The notes beneath the pieces are model-generated. The model was not told the DNA's origin and did no database searches. It saw only the letters and a program-made list of their open reading frames with translations. Both the position numbers and the translations under genes were made by a program. 64,000 nucleotides of DNA from Tetrapisispora phaffii CBS 4417 (lineage: Eukaryota > Ascomycota > Saccharomycetes > Saccharomycetales > Saccharomycetaceae), in assembly GCF_000236905.1 (NCBI RefSeq), contig NC_016522.1, forward strand, positions 62,001 to 126,000. The letters are read 5' to 3'. Shown here one piece after another: positions 1 to 9,983 of the stretch (the stretch's first letter is position 1; every line of letters begins with the position of its first letter).

Positions 1-233
1 TTGACACAACTATTGACGTTTTTCACAATCAAATAGATGATAAAGAGTTAAGGGAGAGATTCATAATATTATATTATTCACTGTTTGCTGTGGTTCCAGA
101 AAAAGATACCAAAAAACTCGATATCATTACAAAAAATAAGAAGTTCGAAGAAACTTTAAAACTGATTCAAAAGTTGAATAGCGTCGACGAAGAGTATATG
201 GAAGTAGTGCCATTATTACTATCTAAATGTTAA
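1..233 (+). CDS. SHE4: C-terminal fragment of a probable SHE4 (UCS-family myosin chaperone)
   Basis: An open frame enters from the left edge and ends at TAA (231-233), leaving about 76 residues that finish in VPLLLSKC. The fragment is helical and charged, as expected for the tail of an armadillo-like protein, but shows no diagnostic motif. The identification rests on position: in S. cerevisiae SHE4 (YOR035C) lies directly upstream of AKR2 (YOR034C) and EXO1 (YOR033C) on the same strand, the arrangement seen here. She4 folds and stabilises myosin motor domains and is needed for ASH1 mRNA localisation and endocytosis. The start lies outside the window. The product name is inference from synteny. 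Confidence 0.45.
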   Translation, partial: DTTIDVFHNQIDDKELRERFIILYYSLFAVVPEKDTKKLDIITKNKKFEETLKLIQKLNSVDEEYMEVVPLLLSKC

Positions 234-795
234 CGTTTAATCCATGTAATTACATATCTATGTGTGTAGAATGAATTTTAACTAATACTATTTTTTATTT
301 TGTCTTTCTGTGTTTTAGTTGTTTTTAACTTTTGGTTAACTCTCTTGAAGAAACAACTAGTGACACACTTGGTAGTGATTTAAGAGGTTGGTATATGTTG
401 TAGATATAGTAGTTCATCAGTGCCTTTAGACCTTTAATTTAAGTCTATATATTGATAACAATAGCATTTTACCGGGTAAAACGTACCTTACGTTCTCTAA
501 GTCGCGGCGGCGGTGCTTAACATCAAATAAGCATCATTGAATTCTCGATTCTAACTGTAATCAGCAACTTTTAACTGGTTTCACGGTAAAGGAGACACTG
601 GATCATATAATTATATAAATATAAGTAAATCATTTTCATTTTATCTTTTGTAACGTAGCACAGTAAAAGCTGATAAACAAAAATATCTATAGTTCATTAA
701 ACGTTGAGATAGGTAAATGTTCCAAATCTAGATTTAGCTATAGACGACTATATACTAGCAGTTTGAAAAGCGGCCACAATTATTAACTAGCTGGA
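234..795. other. Intergenic region, SHE4-AKR1
   Basis: No gene is visible here. It holds a Reb1-type site and a short GC-rich CGG-repeat patch (about 503-513) in otherwise AT-rich DNA, and probably serves as the AKR1 promoter. Confidence 0.6.
473..479 (-). promoter_or_regulatory. Reb1-type site upstream of AKR1
   Basis: CGGGTAA on the plus strand is TTACCCG on the minus strand, the Reb1 core. It sits about 320 bp before the AKR1 start, inside a small palindrome (TTTACC-G-GGTAAA). Reb1 generally keeps yeast promoters free of nucleosomes. The site is seen; its function is inferred. Confidence 0.45.
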
Positions 796-3075
796 ATGAA
801 TGAAGCTAATGACGTTGATTCGATAAAAGGGGATGTTTCCGATCAAACTGAACTGGATGATATCTCGGTTTCATCTGTGAAGCCTCTGGTATCGCAAGAC
901 GATGAAATAGTGTCCCAAATATCTGACTCAACTGAACATATGACAGAGAGAGAACAAGATATACAAGGCCAAATCCCTGAAGATTCCATAATTGGCAGCT
1001 ATAGAGTTGCCTGTCAAAGTAATGATATAGACACGGTTAAAGAGTTAATAGAGTCAGGAGCAGTTGATATTCATCATGACTACAATGACAATGATCACAT
1101 CACTGGTCTTCATTGGGCCTGTGTTAATAACAGATTTGCTATTTCTCAATACCTGATTAAAAAAGGAGCTGATGTGAATAAGAAAGCAGGCAAGTTAAAT
1201 GCAACCCCATTACATTGGGCAGCAAGTTATGGATACGTTCATATAGTTGACTGCTTATTGAAGCATGGAGCTGATCCAACAATTGTGGATGATCAAGGGT
1301 TTAATTTATTACATCTATCTATAAATAGCTCTAATATTATGTTGGTAATCTATGTGCTGTATTTTGTTGTTGATAAAGGCATCATTGAAGTTGATTGTCA
1401 AGATCCTAACGGTAGAACGCCATTACTCTGGGCAGCTTATCAAGGGGATTCATTGTCAATAAAGATGTTACTAAGTTTTGGTGCCAGCACAAAAATAGTT
1501 GATAATACTGGATTTACACCTCTTCATTGGGGTGTAGTTAAAGGCCAGCCTCATGTCCTGAAATATTTAATTAAGGATGGTGCTGATTTTTTTGCTAAAA
1601 CCAATGATGGGAAAGATTGTTTTGCAATTGCAGAAGAAATGAACACAACATATTTTTTGAGAGAAGCTTTGGATCATTGTGGTTTTACGAAAGATGGCTT
1701 TCTAAAGAAGAAACTATTTAAGAAAAGTTTCCATGCTAAAATTTTAACATTTTTTCTTCCGTGGATATTATTGGGGTCGATCACATTTCTTTTCTCTCAT
1801 ATTCACCCATTATTTGCACTTATAATTACATTGATCTTATTAATAATTACAAATCAACTTTTACAAAGAGTCTTAATCCCATGTTACACAGTTACGACTA
1901 ATAATACCATATCTTTAATACAGACACCTTTGTTTGCAGGGTTGTTTGCAGGTAGTGTTTTTTGGCTATCATCTGTTTGGATTACCAAAGTGTTCTTAAC
2001 TACTGTTACACTGAAGCCATTTAGAAACATGTCCTTGTTGATTACAATTTCAATAATATGCATACTATTTGGAAAGTTAATTACATCAGATCCCGGTAAT
2101 ATATATGAAGAAAAAGATCATGGTTTAGTCAGAGAAATGGTTGAAGAACTTATGAAGTTAGGAAAATACGACACTAGCAACTTTTGTATTGAGACTTTAA
2201 CCAGGAAACCGTTAAGAAGCAGATATTCTTATATGAATAATGCTCTTGTTTCGAGATTTGACCATTATTGCCCATGGGTGTATAATGATGTTGGTTTAAA
2301 AAACCATAAAACGTTTTTATTTTTTATTCTATCCATGGAAACTGGTATTGGTCTGTTTACGTCATTGTGTTTAGAATATTTTGATCAACTTGAGGATCTC
2401 TATGACGATGATAAATTGAAATGTTTATTATTAGGAGATGATGAATTATGTGCAGGTTTTACGCATGATCGTTTTAGTTTTTTAATAATGGCATGGTCTG
2501 CGTTTCAATTTCTATGGGTAAGTTTATTAATATTTGTTCAAGTTTTCCAGGTTACTAAGGGTGTTACAAGTTACGAATTCAACAAGATTGTCAAACATGG
2601 AAAACAAGTTACAAACTCTTTGCCTTTCAAAGAGACATTTAATACCACACCGGATATCAGTGTCCCAAATAATGGATCTTCTTCAGGTGGAGATGATAAT
2701 GGAACGACTGATGGAGAAATTGGAGACACAACATCTTCGACAATCCGTCACAGAAGATCCAATAAAATATGGGGCGTATGCGCAGCTGTATTAGGTATTG
2801 ATCAATGGATTATGGTCTTGAAAGAAACTATTGGTCTATTGCCAAAGAGGCAGACAAGTGAATCCGATAGACCATTCATTGTAACAAACTATGGAATCAA
2901 GAATAATTGCATAGATTTTTTTCTAACAAGTGATACCTCTGCACCAATCTGGCAAAGATTTATCTACGAACCAACATCCCTTAAAGCATTGTTGAACAAT
3001 AATGAAGTTGATTATGCTACATTATACTCTTTGCCCTCTATAGGTACAACAGACGATGTTTCAACAATTGTATAA
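796..3075 (+). CDS. AKR1: Akr1-type ankyrin-repeat DHHC protein S-acyltransferase
   Basis: This 759-residue protein closely matches the length of S. cerevisiae Akr1 (764). An acidic N-terminus is followed by ankyrin repeats (about residues 66-285, with repeated LHWA and TPLHW motifs). Next come hydrophobic membrane segments (about 310-430) and the cysteine-rich catalytic domain with a DHYC motif at residues 489-492, followed by PWVYNDVG. Akr1 enzymes carry DHYC instead of DHHC. Two further membrane segments follow. The family palmitoylates proteins such as the casein kinase Yck2 at the Golgi, and the ankyrin repeats also bind G-beta-gamma to restrain pheromone signalling. S. cerevisiae has duplicates AKR1 and AKR2; the position fits either, and the symbol AKR1 is chosen for the functional type. 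Confidence 0.93.
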   Translation: MNEANDVDSIKGDVSDQTELDDISVSSVKPLVSQDDEIVSQISDSTEHMTEREQDIQGQIPEDSIIGSYRVACQSNDIDTVKELIESGAVDIHHDYNDNDHITGLHWACVNNRFAISQYLIKKGADVNKKAGKLNATPLHWAASYGYVHIVDCLLKHGADPTIVDDQGFNLLHLSINSSNIMLVIYVLYFVVDKGIIEVDCQDPNGRTPLLWAAYQGDSLSIKMLLSFGASTKIVDNTGFTPLHWGVVKGQPHVLKYLIKDGADFFAKTNDGKDCFAIAEEMNTTYFLREALDHCGFTKDGFLKKKLFKKSFHAKILTFFLPWILLGSITFLFSHIHPLFALIITLILLIITNQLLQRVLIPCYTVTTNNTISLIQTPLFAGLFAGSVFWLSSVWITKVFLTTVTLKPFRNMSLLITISIICILFGKLITSDPGNIYEEKDHGLVREMVEELMKLGKYDTSNFCIETLTRKPLRSRYSYMNNALVSRFDHYCPWVYNDVGLKNHKTFLFFILSMETGIGLFTSLCLEYFDQLEDLYDDDKLKCLLLGDDELCAGFTHDRFSFLIMAWSAFQFLWVSLLIFVQVFQVTKGVTSYEFNKIVKHGKQVTNSLPFKETFNTTPDISVPNNGSSSGGDDNGTTDGEIGDTTSSTIRHRRSNKIWGVCAAVLGIDQWIMVLKETIGLLPKRQTSESDRPFIVTNYGIKNNCIDFFLTSDTSAPIWQRFIYEPTSLKALLNNNEVDYATLYSLPSIGTTDDVSTIV

Positions 3076-3685
3076 GTTATGGTTTGGTACGGTTCAACAA
3101 TTGCTCATGAAGTGGTTTGTATATATTTACTACTACACTATCATTAAGATTACTTCTCTGGCAAGCGACATAATAGATAATGTATTATAAATGGTATATA
3201 TTTAAATTGTATACTAACTATTTCATGTGTCTATTTGCTAAATAAAGAATGATTCACTGAGTTAATATATTGTTTAACTAAGAACAAACGACCAATTGTC
3301 CAGGGCATCGCTAAATTTTATTTTTGGTGTTATTTTTATTGTTTACGCGTTTTTGTGTTATAAGTCATAAAGTCATAAAGGACATCAAGAATAATACAAA
3401 TCTTTATAAGTAATATATCTATGTTCTAATTATTTATAATAATTGAAGTTAATATTATATGAAATAATTTGATTATGTTTTTGTTTATAGTATTAGTGAG
3501 CCTACTCTTCTATAGTATTTCAAAGTGGTCAAGATTCCAGTTTAAGTGGATAGTCGAGGTGTCGCTTATATCATTCACAGTGTACTTCTATTGACGAGAT
3601 CTAGAAGCTATTTCAAAATTTGTCCTTCTAGCACCATTATAACCATATTTGAATCCCCCATATTAAAAATAAACACTAAAACGAA
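3076..3685. other. Intergenic region, AKR1-EXO1
   Basis: No gene is seen. The region contains an MCB element at 3345-3350, a short tandem duplication of AGTCATAA near 3363-3380 and AT-rich sequence before the EXO1 start. Confidence 0.6.
3345..3350. promoter_or_regulatory. MCB element (MBF site) upstream of EXO1
   Basis: ACGCGT is the core binding site of MBF (Mbp1-Swi6), which drives G1/S transcription of DNA replication and repair genes. It lies about 335 bp before the start codon of the EXO1 orthologue. The site is seen; G1/S control of this gene is inferred. Confidence 0.5.
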
Positions 3686-6040
3686 ATGGGTATTCAAGGC
3701 TTGCTTCCTCAATTGAAAAATATTCAGAATCCAGTTTCTTTAAATAGATATTCTGGGGAGACTCTGGCTATTGATGGATATGCATGGTTGCATAGAGCCA
3801 CATTCTCATGTGCTCATGATTTGGTTTTAGGAAATCCAACTGACAAATATCTTCAGTTTTTTATTAAAAAGTTTGCAATGTTAAAATCATATAATATACA
3901 ACCTTATTTAGTCTTTGATGGAAATTCATTACCAGTTAAAAAACAAACAGAAGTGAAGAGAAAAGAGAAAAGAACAGAGAATAGATCAATTGCAATTAAA
4001 TTATGGAATTCTGGAGAAAGAAGAAATGCTATGGAATACTTTCAGAAATCTGTCGATGTAACCCCAGAAATGGCAAAATGTGTAATAGATTATTGTAAAT
4101 TACATGGGATTAAATACGTTGTTGCCCCTTATGAAGCTGATCCACAATTGGTTTATTTAGAGAAACACAAAATTGTACATGGTATTATTTCAGAAGATTC
4201 TGATTTGCTTGTATTTGGTTGTAGAAAACTGATAACAAAATTGAACGATTTTGGCGAATGTATTGAAATCTGTAGAGATAATTTTAACCAAGTTCCAAAA
4301 AAATTCCCAATATACGAATTAACGGATGATCAGATAAGAGTTATGGTATGTTTATCCGGTTGCGATTATACTGATGGTATTTTGAAAATTGGTTTAATAA
4401 GAGCTATAAAACTGGTTAGACAACATAAAACAATGGATAAAATTATATTAGCATTACAGAGGGAAGGAAAATCCGTTATACCAAAAACTTTTCTTATGGA
4501 ATATTATAAAGCTTGTTTAGCATTTCAGTATCAGAGGGTTTATTGTCCCAATCAAAAGAAAATAGTATCTTTGAACGATCTGACTGATGAAGTAATTAGC
4601 AAAGTATCAGAAAAGTATGAACCGAAAGAAATGTTTGTCTCAATAGGCTTAGTGATAAATAAACATACTAAAACATGGGACTGTATCTTAAATGATACCG
4701 AAGTTAATCACGAATTACACACAAAAATAGCCCGAGGTGAACTAAGTCCTTATGATTTCAATAAAAATCTTGTAAATAGAGAGCATAAATTACAAATTCA
4801 ATCCAAATCAGACTTAAGCACCGCATCTACTTCTGCTGTTACTACTACTAGCGCAACAGTTAGTAAATCAATTGGTATTGAAAATTACTTTTCCAAAACT
4901 ACAGAAAACACCAATAAAGCAATTTCAACTAATTATAAGACAGAGCATAAAAAGCCAATAATAGATAAGATTAGCCAATGTGTTAAAAGAAGAAAATTAA
5001 TTAGCAACGTTCAAAATATTAATTATAGAGTTGATGTAAGAAGTAAATTTTTTTCAGGCGGTTCAACAATAACAGCTAACACTGCCCTGTTGTCAGCGAC
5101 CCAGTCATCTAATGGATGGGCAAAAAATTCAGATAGTAATCAAGATAGTGTTGATACAGATATCCCTGATTCTGAACTTCCTACTCAAATTTCTAGTTCA
5201 TACCCAATACTCTCATCAAACCAAAATATTAGCAAGCCTGTTGCGGTTAGTTTTAGTCAAACAAAGCCAGAAGCTTCTATAAATGTAATTTCAGTGTCTA
5301 ATGTTATTGCCAATGATGGAGAAGACACTTCTGAAATCCTAAGTGAGGTTGACGATAGCCTTATGAAACCCATGATTGATTTAGTGGAACTGGATGACCA
5401 AGATGAAAATACTTCCATAAAGTCTGATGAAAGAGTCCTTCTCAAGGATATGCCATCTGAAAAAACAGAACGCTCATTATTTAGTAGCCAAAAATCTGCA
5501 ACTGCTGATAAATCAAACACAAAATCACTGACTTTTTTCCAACAATTTAAATATTCACCATCTCAAGTTGCTACACAAACATCAAATAGTATTTCCTCAA
5601 GATATACTGCTGATTGTGGTAGCAATCTTAAAAGTCATAGTTTCAATACCATTGTGAATCGAAATAATAGCCAAGCTCTAGATGATAAAGAAAATAGACT
5701 ACCATCATCATCACAGTTACTTCAGAGTGAAGAAAAGAGATCTCTCTCTAATACTATTATAAGAAAACCGTTATCGATTAGTAATCCTAATAAATTAAAA
5801 ATTTCTAAAACTCTTTCTTTAAGTGACCATAAATTAACCCAATCTTTGAAAAGTTCCCAAGATTCAGAATTTCAACCCATAAAAATTACAAATGCTTTGG
5901 ATAAAAGCAACATGAGCATATTGCATAGAAATAGCATTAGGTTTAGTTCCATAGGACACCTCGATGATAAAAATATAAGCAAAGTAGATAATCGAAGAAG
6001 TGTCTCTTCATTGTCTAAGTTTATTTATAAAGATAAATGA
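3686..6040 (+). CDS. EXO1: Exo1/Din7 family 5'-3' exonuclease and flap endonuclease
   Basis: This 784-residue protein begins MGIQGLLPQL, the XPG N-domain signature whose initiator glycine is conserved. The acidic active-site residues fall in the expected motifs: D30, D78 (VFDGN), E150 and D152 (YEADPQ), D171 and D173 (EDSD), and D227 (SGCDYTDG), followed by a helix-hairpin-helix-like segment. The last roughly 400 residues are serine-rich and low in complexity, as in other Exo1 proteins, where they carry mismatch-repair and checkpoint contacts. Exo1 resects double-strand breaks, takes part in mismatch repair and processes meiotic recombination intermediates. S. cerevisiae has the duplicates EXO1 (702 residues) and DIN7 (430); the long tail here favours EXO1. 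The AKR1 gene immediately upstream matches the conserved order. Confidence 0.93.
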   Translation: MGIQGLLPQLKNIQNPVSLNRYSGETLAIDGYAWLHRATFSCAHDLVLGNPTDKYLQFFIKKFAMLKSYNIQPYLVFDGNSLPVKKQTEVKRKEKRTENRSIAIKLWNSGERRNAMEYFQKSVDVTPEMAKCVIDYCKLHGIKYVVAPYEADPQLVYLEKHKIVHGIISEDSDLLVFGCRKLITKLNDFGECIEICRDNFNQVPKKFPIYELTDDQIRVMVCLSGCDYTDGILKIGLIRAIKLVRQHKTMDKIILALQREGKSVIPKTFLMEYYKACLAFQYQRVYCPNQKKIVSLNDLTDEVISKVSEKYEPKEMFVSIGLVINKHTKTWDCILNDTEVNHELHTKIARGELSPYDFNKNLVNREHKLQIQSKSDLSTASTSAVTTTSATVSKSIGIENYFSKTTENTNKAISTNYKTEHKKPIIDKISQCVKRRKLISNVQNINYRVDVRSKFFSGGSTITANTALLSATQSSNGWAKNSDSNQDSVDTDIPDSELPTQISSSYPILSSNQNISKPVAVSFSQTKPEASINVISVSNVIANDGEDTSEILSEVDDSLMKPMIDLVELDDQDENTSIKSDERVLLKDMPSEKTERSLFSSQKSATADKSNTKSLTFFQQFKYSPSQVATQTSNSISSRYTADCGSNLKSHSFNTIVNRNNSQALDDKENRLPSSSQLLQSEEKRSLSNTIIRKPLSISNPNKLKISKTLSLSDHKLTQSLKSSQDSEFQPIKITNALDKSNMSILHRNSIRFSSIGHLDDKNISKVDNRRSVSSLSKFIYKDK

Positions 6041-8591
6041 TAACCACATTTTGTTCAACTTACATATCATGTATAATATATTTTATTGTGTCTATTTTCA
6101 TTTTTTCTGTTATCTCAAAAACGTTTTATAAAGAGTTAAGCAAGTGTAACAAAGGCAGAACAGCTATTAACTATCTGCATTATCACTTATACGCTTAAAC
6201 TTAATGTTTAAATGTTGGGATAATGGTTTTCGGCTATTCGCGGATAAATCAATTGCCTGGTGGAATAACTGATATGCCGAGGTTAGTACAGTCGAACTTT
6301 CACTATGTACCTAGAATTGTCTATCTTGATATGTTGCACAATGGCCACTTTTATCTTACCATTTCAACCCAGGTTTTCTAGCTAAGAAACAACCACATTC
6401 AATAACAAAAGAAAACGGAAACAGAAACAAGAATAACATGTAGTTTTGATAACTAATAAAAACATTTCCGACTCGTTAATATTGGAGGGTATACCTTGCT
6501 CTGACATTTTACCAGATCGAATTCATGTATGTTGTGTTGCTGCATTTGTAACACTGATTGTAGGATCTGGAGTAGTGGCAGACCGCAAAAGAAACAAGTT
6601 CGAGCAAAATGCTTCAATCGCATACAGAACTGATATCAAAATCCTATGTGTGGCTAATAAGAACGGCTATATTTAGTAAACTATGAATACCTAAAACTAC
6701 ATAGCCATTGATTAATTAATTATATCTTCTAACAGAGGGGCTGTGGGGCTGACGGCAAATATAGGTGTATCTTAGTGTTTCTTCTCCAATCTGCAAACTT
6801 AGAGCATATCTGGGATGGAAGTCATTTTCCGAAAACGAAGACACCACATTATCTTTCGTCGCTCCTATCCTTTGCAGCGATGCATCATAACATATCGTGT
6901 TTGCTCAATAAGTCTCTGTAATCAAAAATCGACAGGTCCAAATGTCTCGAGACATCGAGACATTTGGAACACTACGTCATTTCAGTTACGAAATTGGTAA
7001 AAAACTATCATCTCTAAGAAACCGTTGTAATAACAGACGACTGTGTGCAAGAGCTAGCATCTGCCTTGCTTTTTCTGTGGCAGAAACGCATATTTTCCTT
7101 TTCGGGCTACACCTCCAGGTGCATTGTTGCTTTGTTGCGCTTACCTAATTCAGAATATACCGGCATTGGATGACATTGGATTAGGGCAGCAGAGCAACAA
7201 ACAGTCTGTATTGAGTAGTTCCGTGAATAACCGGAGATACGTCGTAAATATTAACATGCATGTACATACTATGCTGCAACCTCATGCGACAGTCAGGGAG
7301 GAGAGGACACGAATACCTTTACTGTACGTTCCTCCTAGTTACCTTCGATATCGGAAACAGTCAGTTGTAATTGTTCCACCAAACACTTGACCCTGCGGAC
7401 GATGTGATATGAGACGGAACAAACAATGGTTGTCTTGACCTCTCTTGTGAAACTGAATCCGGCAAAAAACGTGTCCTATTGAAACGATTTAGAGTCAAAT
7501 AAAATCCCACCAAAGAATCATACGTTGCTCCTTCTCGTTAATCCTCACAACACAGCGTATCACTACAACTATAATTTAAGAGATAATGGGAAAAACTTTT
7601 CAATTGCATCAAATTCCCGCGCACAACATTTTGTGTTACTTTGGTAGCTGTCAGACGTGTACAGCTGTTCGATATATATACATATCCAAATGGAAGCTTG
7701 CACGAATGGGTCCTTGTCAAACAGGTATGTCTGAGACAAGTGTCTGATAACTCTAGGGTATTCATGATTACATACATGGATTTTTCCTAGGAATTACTGC
7801 GTCACGGTAGTGTCTACACAATAAGGATTTCGAAAACTAAGTTTAATTGACAATTTAAACTTTCGTAACTGCATACACACTAAGTTAACTTGTTTGTTTT
7901 AAATTAAACAAAAAAATTGATACTTGTCAGTATTCTTAAACCTTGAAATAACACAGAGCCAACGCTGTATTGTATTGGTCAATAAAAAACAATGCATTGT
8001 TTTATTAATTCTAATAATAATATAAGTTTTAATATTACTTATCCACTGTCACAAAATAGCCTTAGCTTAGAAAATTGTGGTTTGCTTTTGATAAAATTCG
8101 TATTAAAGAAATATAAAATCGGGGACTTCAGCTTTGTTCTATTCAGTTGAATGTTAGGCAGCAGTTATATGCTAATACATTTCTCAGGATATTTCATAAC
8201 CGTATTCGATATATATTTGGAAGTTCAGCTAGATCTCGTAGAACAATTGATCATACTTACAGAAGTGCCTTTCGAGTATTCTATTATACAAAGTTTTGTC
8301 TTTGAATTTTCTGAATTGACAATATTAATTATTCAATATCTTATTAAAAACTAAATAAAAAAATTTAACGTCTACATAGATATATATATATACTGACAGA
8401 TATAGATAGTAAGGTTTACAATTTTTCTTCTGCTAAAATTACTTAATTGCCTCTCAAAAAATATTATTCTCTTATCAATTGCTTCATACATACGTATTTA
8501 TTATGTTATAGAATTGCTATTTTAAATATGCTTGTTTTTTATAAGAATAACTATATACAATATAGACTGTAAAATATTTTAAACTAATATC
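6041..8591. other. Long gene-free region upstream of HMS1
   Basis: About 2.5 kb without a convincing gene. The open frames present are short (under 90 codons), mostly lack ATG starts and have no recognisable motifs. Base composition in 6.4-7.8 kb looks less AT-rich than in most intergenic DNA of the window. It contains a perfect inverted repeat at 6937-6968. It may be an extended promoter for HMS1, a degraded gene, or host an unannotated non-coding RNA; I cannot tell which. Confidence 0.55.
6937..6968. repeat. Perfect 13-bp inverted repeat with 6-nt loop
   Basis: Arms 6937-6949 and 6956-6968 are exact reverse complements separated by AGACAT. The left arm also overlaps a 14-bp palindrome (ATGTCTCGAGACAT) centred on an XhoI-like CTCGAG. 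It lies within the gene-free region before HMS1; no function is known. Confidence 0.8.
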
Positions 8592-9809
8592 ATGGTTTAC
8601 TTCGTTGGAAACCAGCCTTTAGAGATCGGAACTCTGTTTCAAAATTCACTGGGGAAAAATTATAGGAACCCAGATAATTCTGTTAAGAAAGAAAATATAC
8701 CATTTAACCTCGATGTAAATTACATTCCCATAGACTACGATTATGACGCTAAATTGGTAAAATTTAACAATAATAGTTATACCAATGACCAGGATGAGTT
8801 TTCTGACGTTCCGCAACCAACTGAGGACACTAATGTTTCTGTGGCCCAACAACCGGATTCAATGGTAGAGACAGAATTACCCAAGTCCTTCAATATAAAT
8901 AACGTTTCAAGGATGTCAGAACCCAGTTCAAATTTATTAATGGATTCCTCTGTTAATAATAACCTATTTCAAGACGTAATTTCTAACGCAAGCTATAATA
9001 TTAATAGCAAAGAAACTTATAAAAATAGAACTGGAGAAATTGATAGGTACTATAATGATAGTATGAAAGGTGAAGATGATGAAGAGTCAATTAAAGTTGA
9101 TATTAACGACTTTTTGTCAAACGATGGTAAGATAGAGTCATTCAATGAAATGATGCTGCCTGATCGAAATAAATTACATTTACAATTATTGAACACATTT
9201 GATTCGTATGTTCCAGTAGATGAAAATATACATTCGGATTCAATACTAGATGCCCCTAATCTAATCAAATCTGCTGAACTTACAAACCTGAGAAGGTTGT
9301 CGAGAAGTGCGAAGCCTGTCATTTCCAATAAATCTTCGACAATTTTATATGGTCAAGCAAATAATCCACGTAACACAGTCGGTTTAAAATCGCAAAAGAT
9401 AGATCCACCACTTATACAAAATAAACATGATTTGGTGTCAAATAAAATGAAAGGAATGAATAACACATCAGAACATAAACATAAATATAAAACAATAATT
9501 AAAGTCCAAAATTCTAAAAATTTGAAAAAATCCAATAATATTGTTGAAAAGAGATATAGATCTAACATTAATGAGAAAATGACATATTTAAAGGAGATTG
9601 TACCATCGTTGAGAGTTGCTAGTAAGAGAGAAAACGGTATACCTATAATTAAAGAGGATTCGATTGATTTAGATGGGTTGCAACCTGCAAAAAAATTAAA
9701 TAAAGCATCGATATTGTTAAAAACTATAGAGTATATAAGGCATTTAGAAAATAAATGTCATAATGGTATCCAAGGTAATAATAATACAAATGATAGATAC
9801 CGGAACTAG
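8592..9809 (+). CDS. HMS1: Hms1-type basic helix-loop-helix transcription factor
   Basis: This 405-residue protein has an Asn/Ser-rich, unstructured N-terminus and a bHLH domain at about residues 315-390. The basic region reads EKRYRSNINEK, with the tyrosine typical of the SREBP-like subgroup. The loop between the two helices is long (ending LDGLQPAKKLNKAS), and helix 2 is ILLKTIEYIRHLENK. S. cerevisiae Hms1 (434 residues) promotes pseudohyphal growth and has the same type of domain. The order AKR-EXO1-HMS1 is conserved (YOR034C-YOR033C-YOR032C), which supports orthology. It converges with the downstream fasciclin gene. The unusually long upstream region suggests complex transcriptional control. 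Confidence 0.88.
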   Translation: MVYFVGNQPLEIGTLFQNSLGKNYRNPDNSVKKENIPFNLDVNYIPIDYDYDAKLVKFNNNSYTNDQDEFSDVPQPTEDTNVSVAQQPDSMVETELPKSFNINNVSRMSEPSSNLLMDSSVNNNLFQDVISNASYNINSKETYKNRTGEIDRYYNDSMKGEDDEESIKVDINDFLSNDGKIESFNEMMLPDRNKLHLQLLNTFDSYVPVDENIHSDSILDAPNLIKSAELTNLRRLSRSAKPVISNKSSTILYGQANNPRNTVGLKSQKIDPPLIQNKHDLVSNKMKGMNNTSEHKHKYKTIIKVQNSKNLKKSNNIVEKRYRSNINEKMTYLKEIVPSLRVASKRENGIPIIKEDSIDLDGLQPAKKLNKASILLKTIEYIRHLENKCHNGIQGNNNTNDRYRN

Positions 9810-9983
9810 ATTTGTTAAGAAATGTTCGTTAATTTTCTCAACTGATAAAATTGTTATAACCAAGTATGATAAAGTTGTCCATAAGAATGAATATTAAAAT
9901 AAATGTGATAAACTATTAATTATCCATATAATTATGAAACAAGTAAGCCGTTGTAATTTCATAAATAGTACTATTTAATACAC

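Noticed and set aside
6825..6834. TTTTCCGAAAA, resembling the core of a point-centromere CDEIII element
   Set aside because: No CDEI (RTCACRTG) at the right distance and no 78-90 bp AT-rich CDEII beside it; the flanks are not AT-rich.
6446..7390. Several short plus-strand frames of 61-88 codons
   Set aside because: Most lack ATG starts, have no recognisable domains, overlap one another and look like chance frames in less AT-rich DNA.
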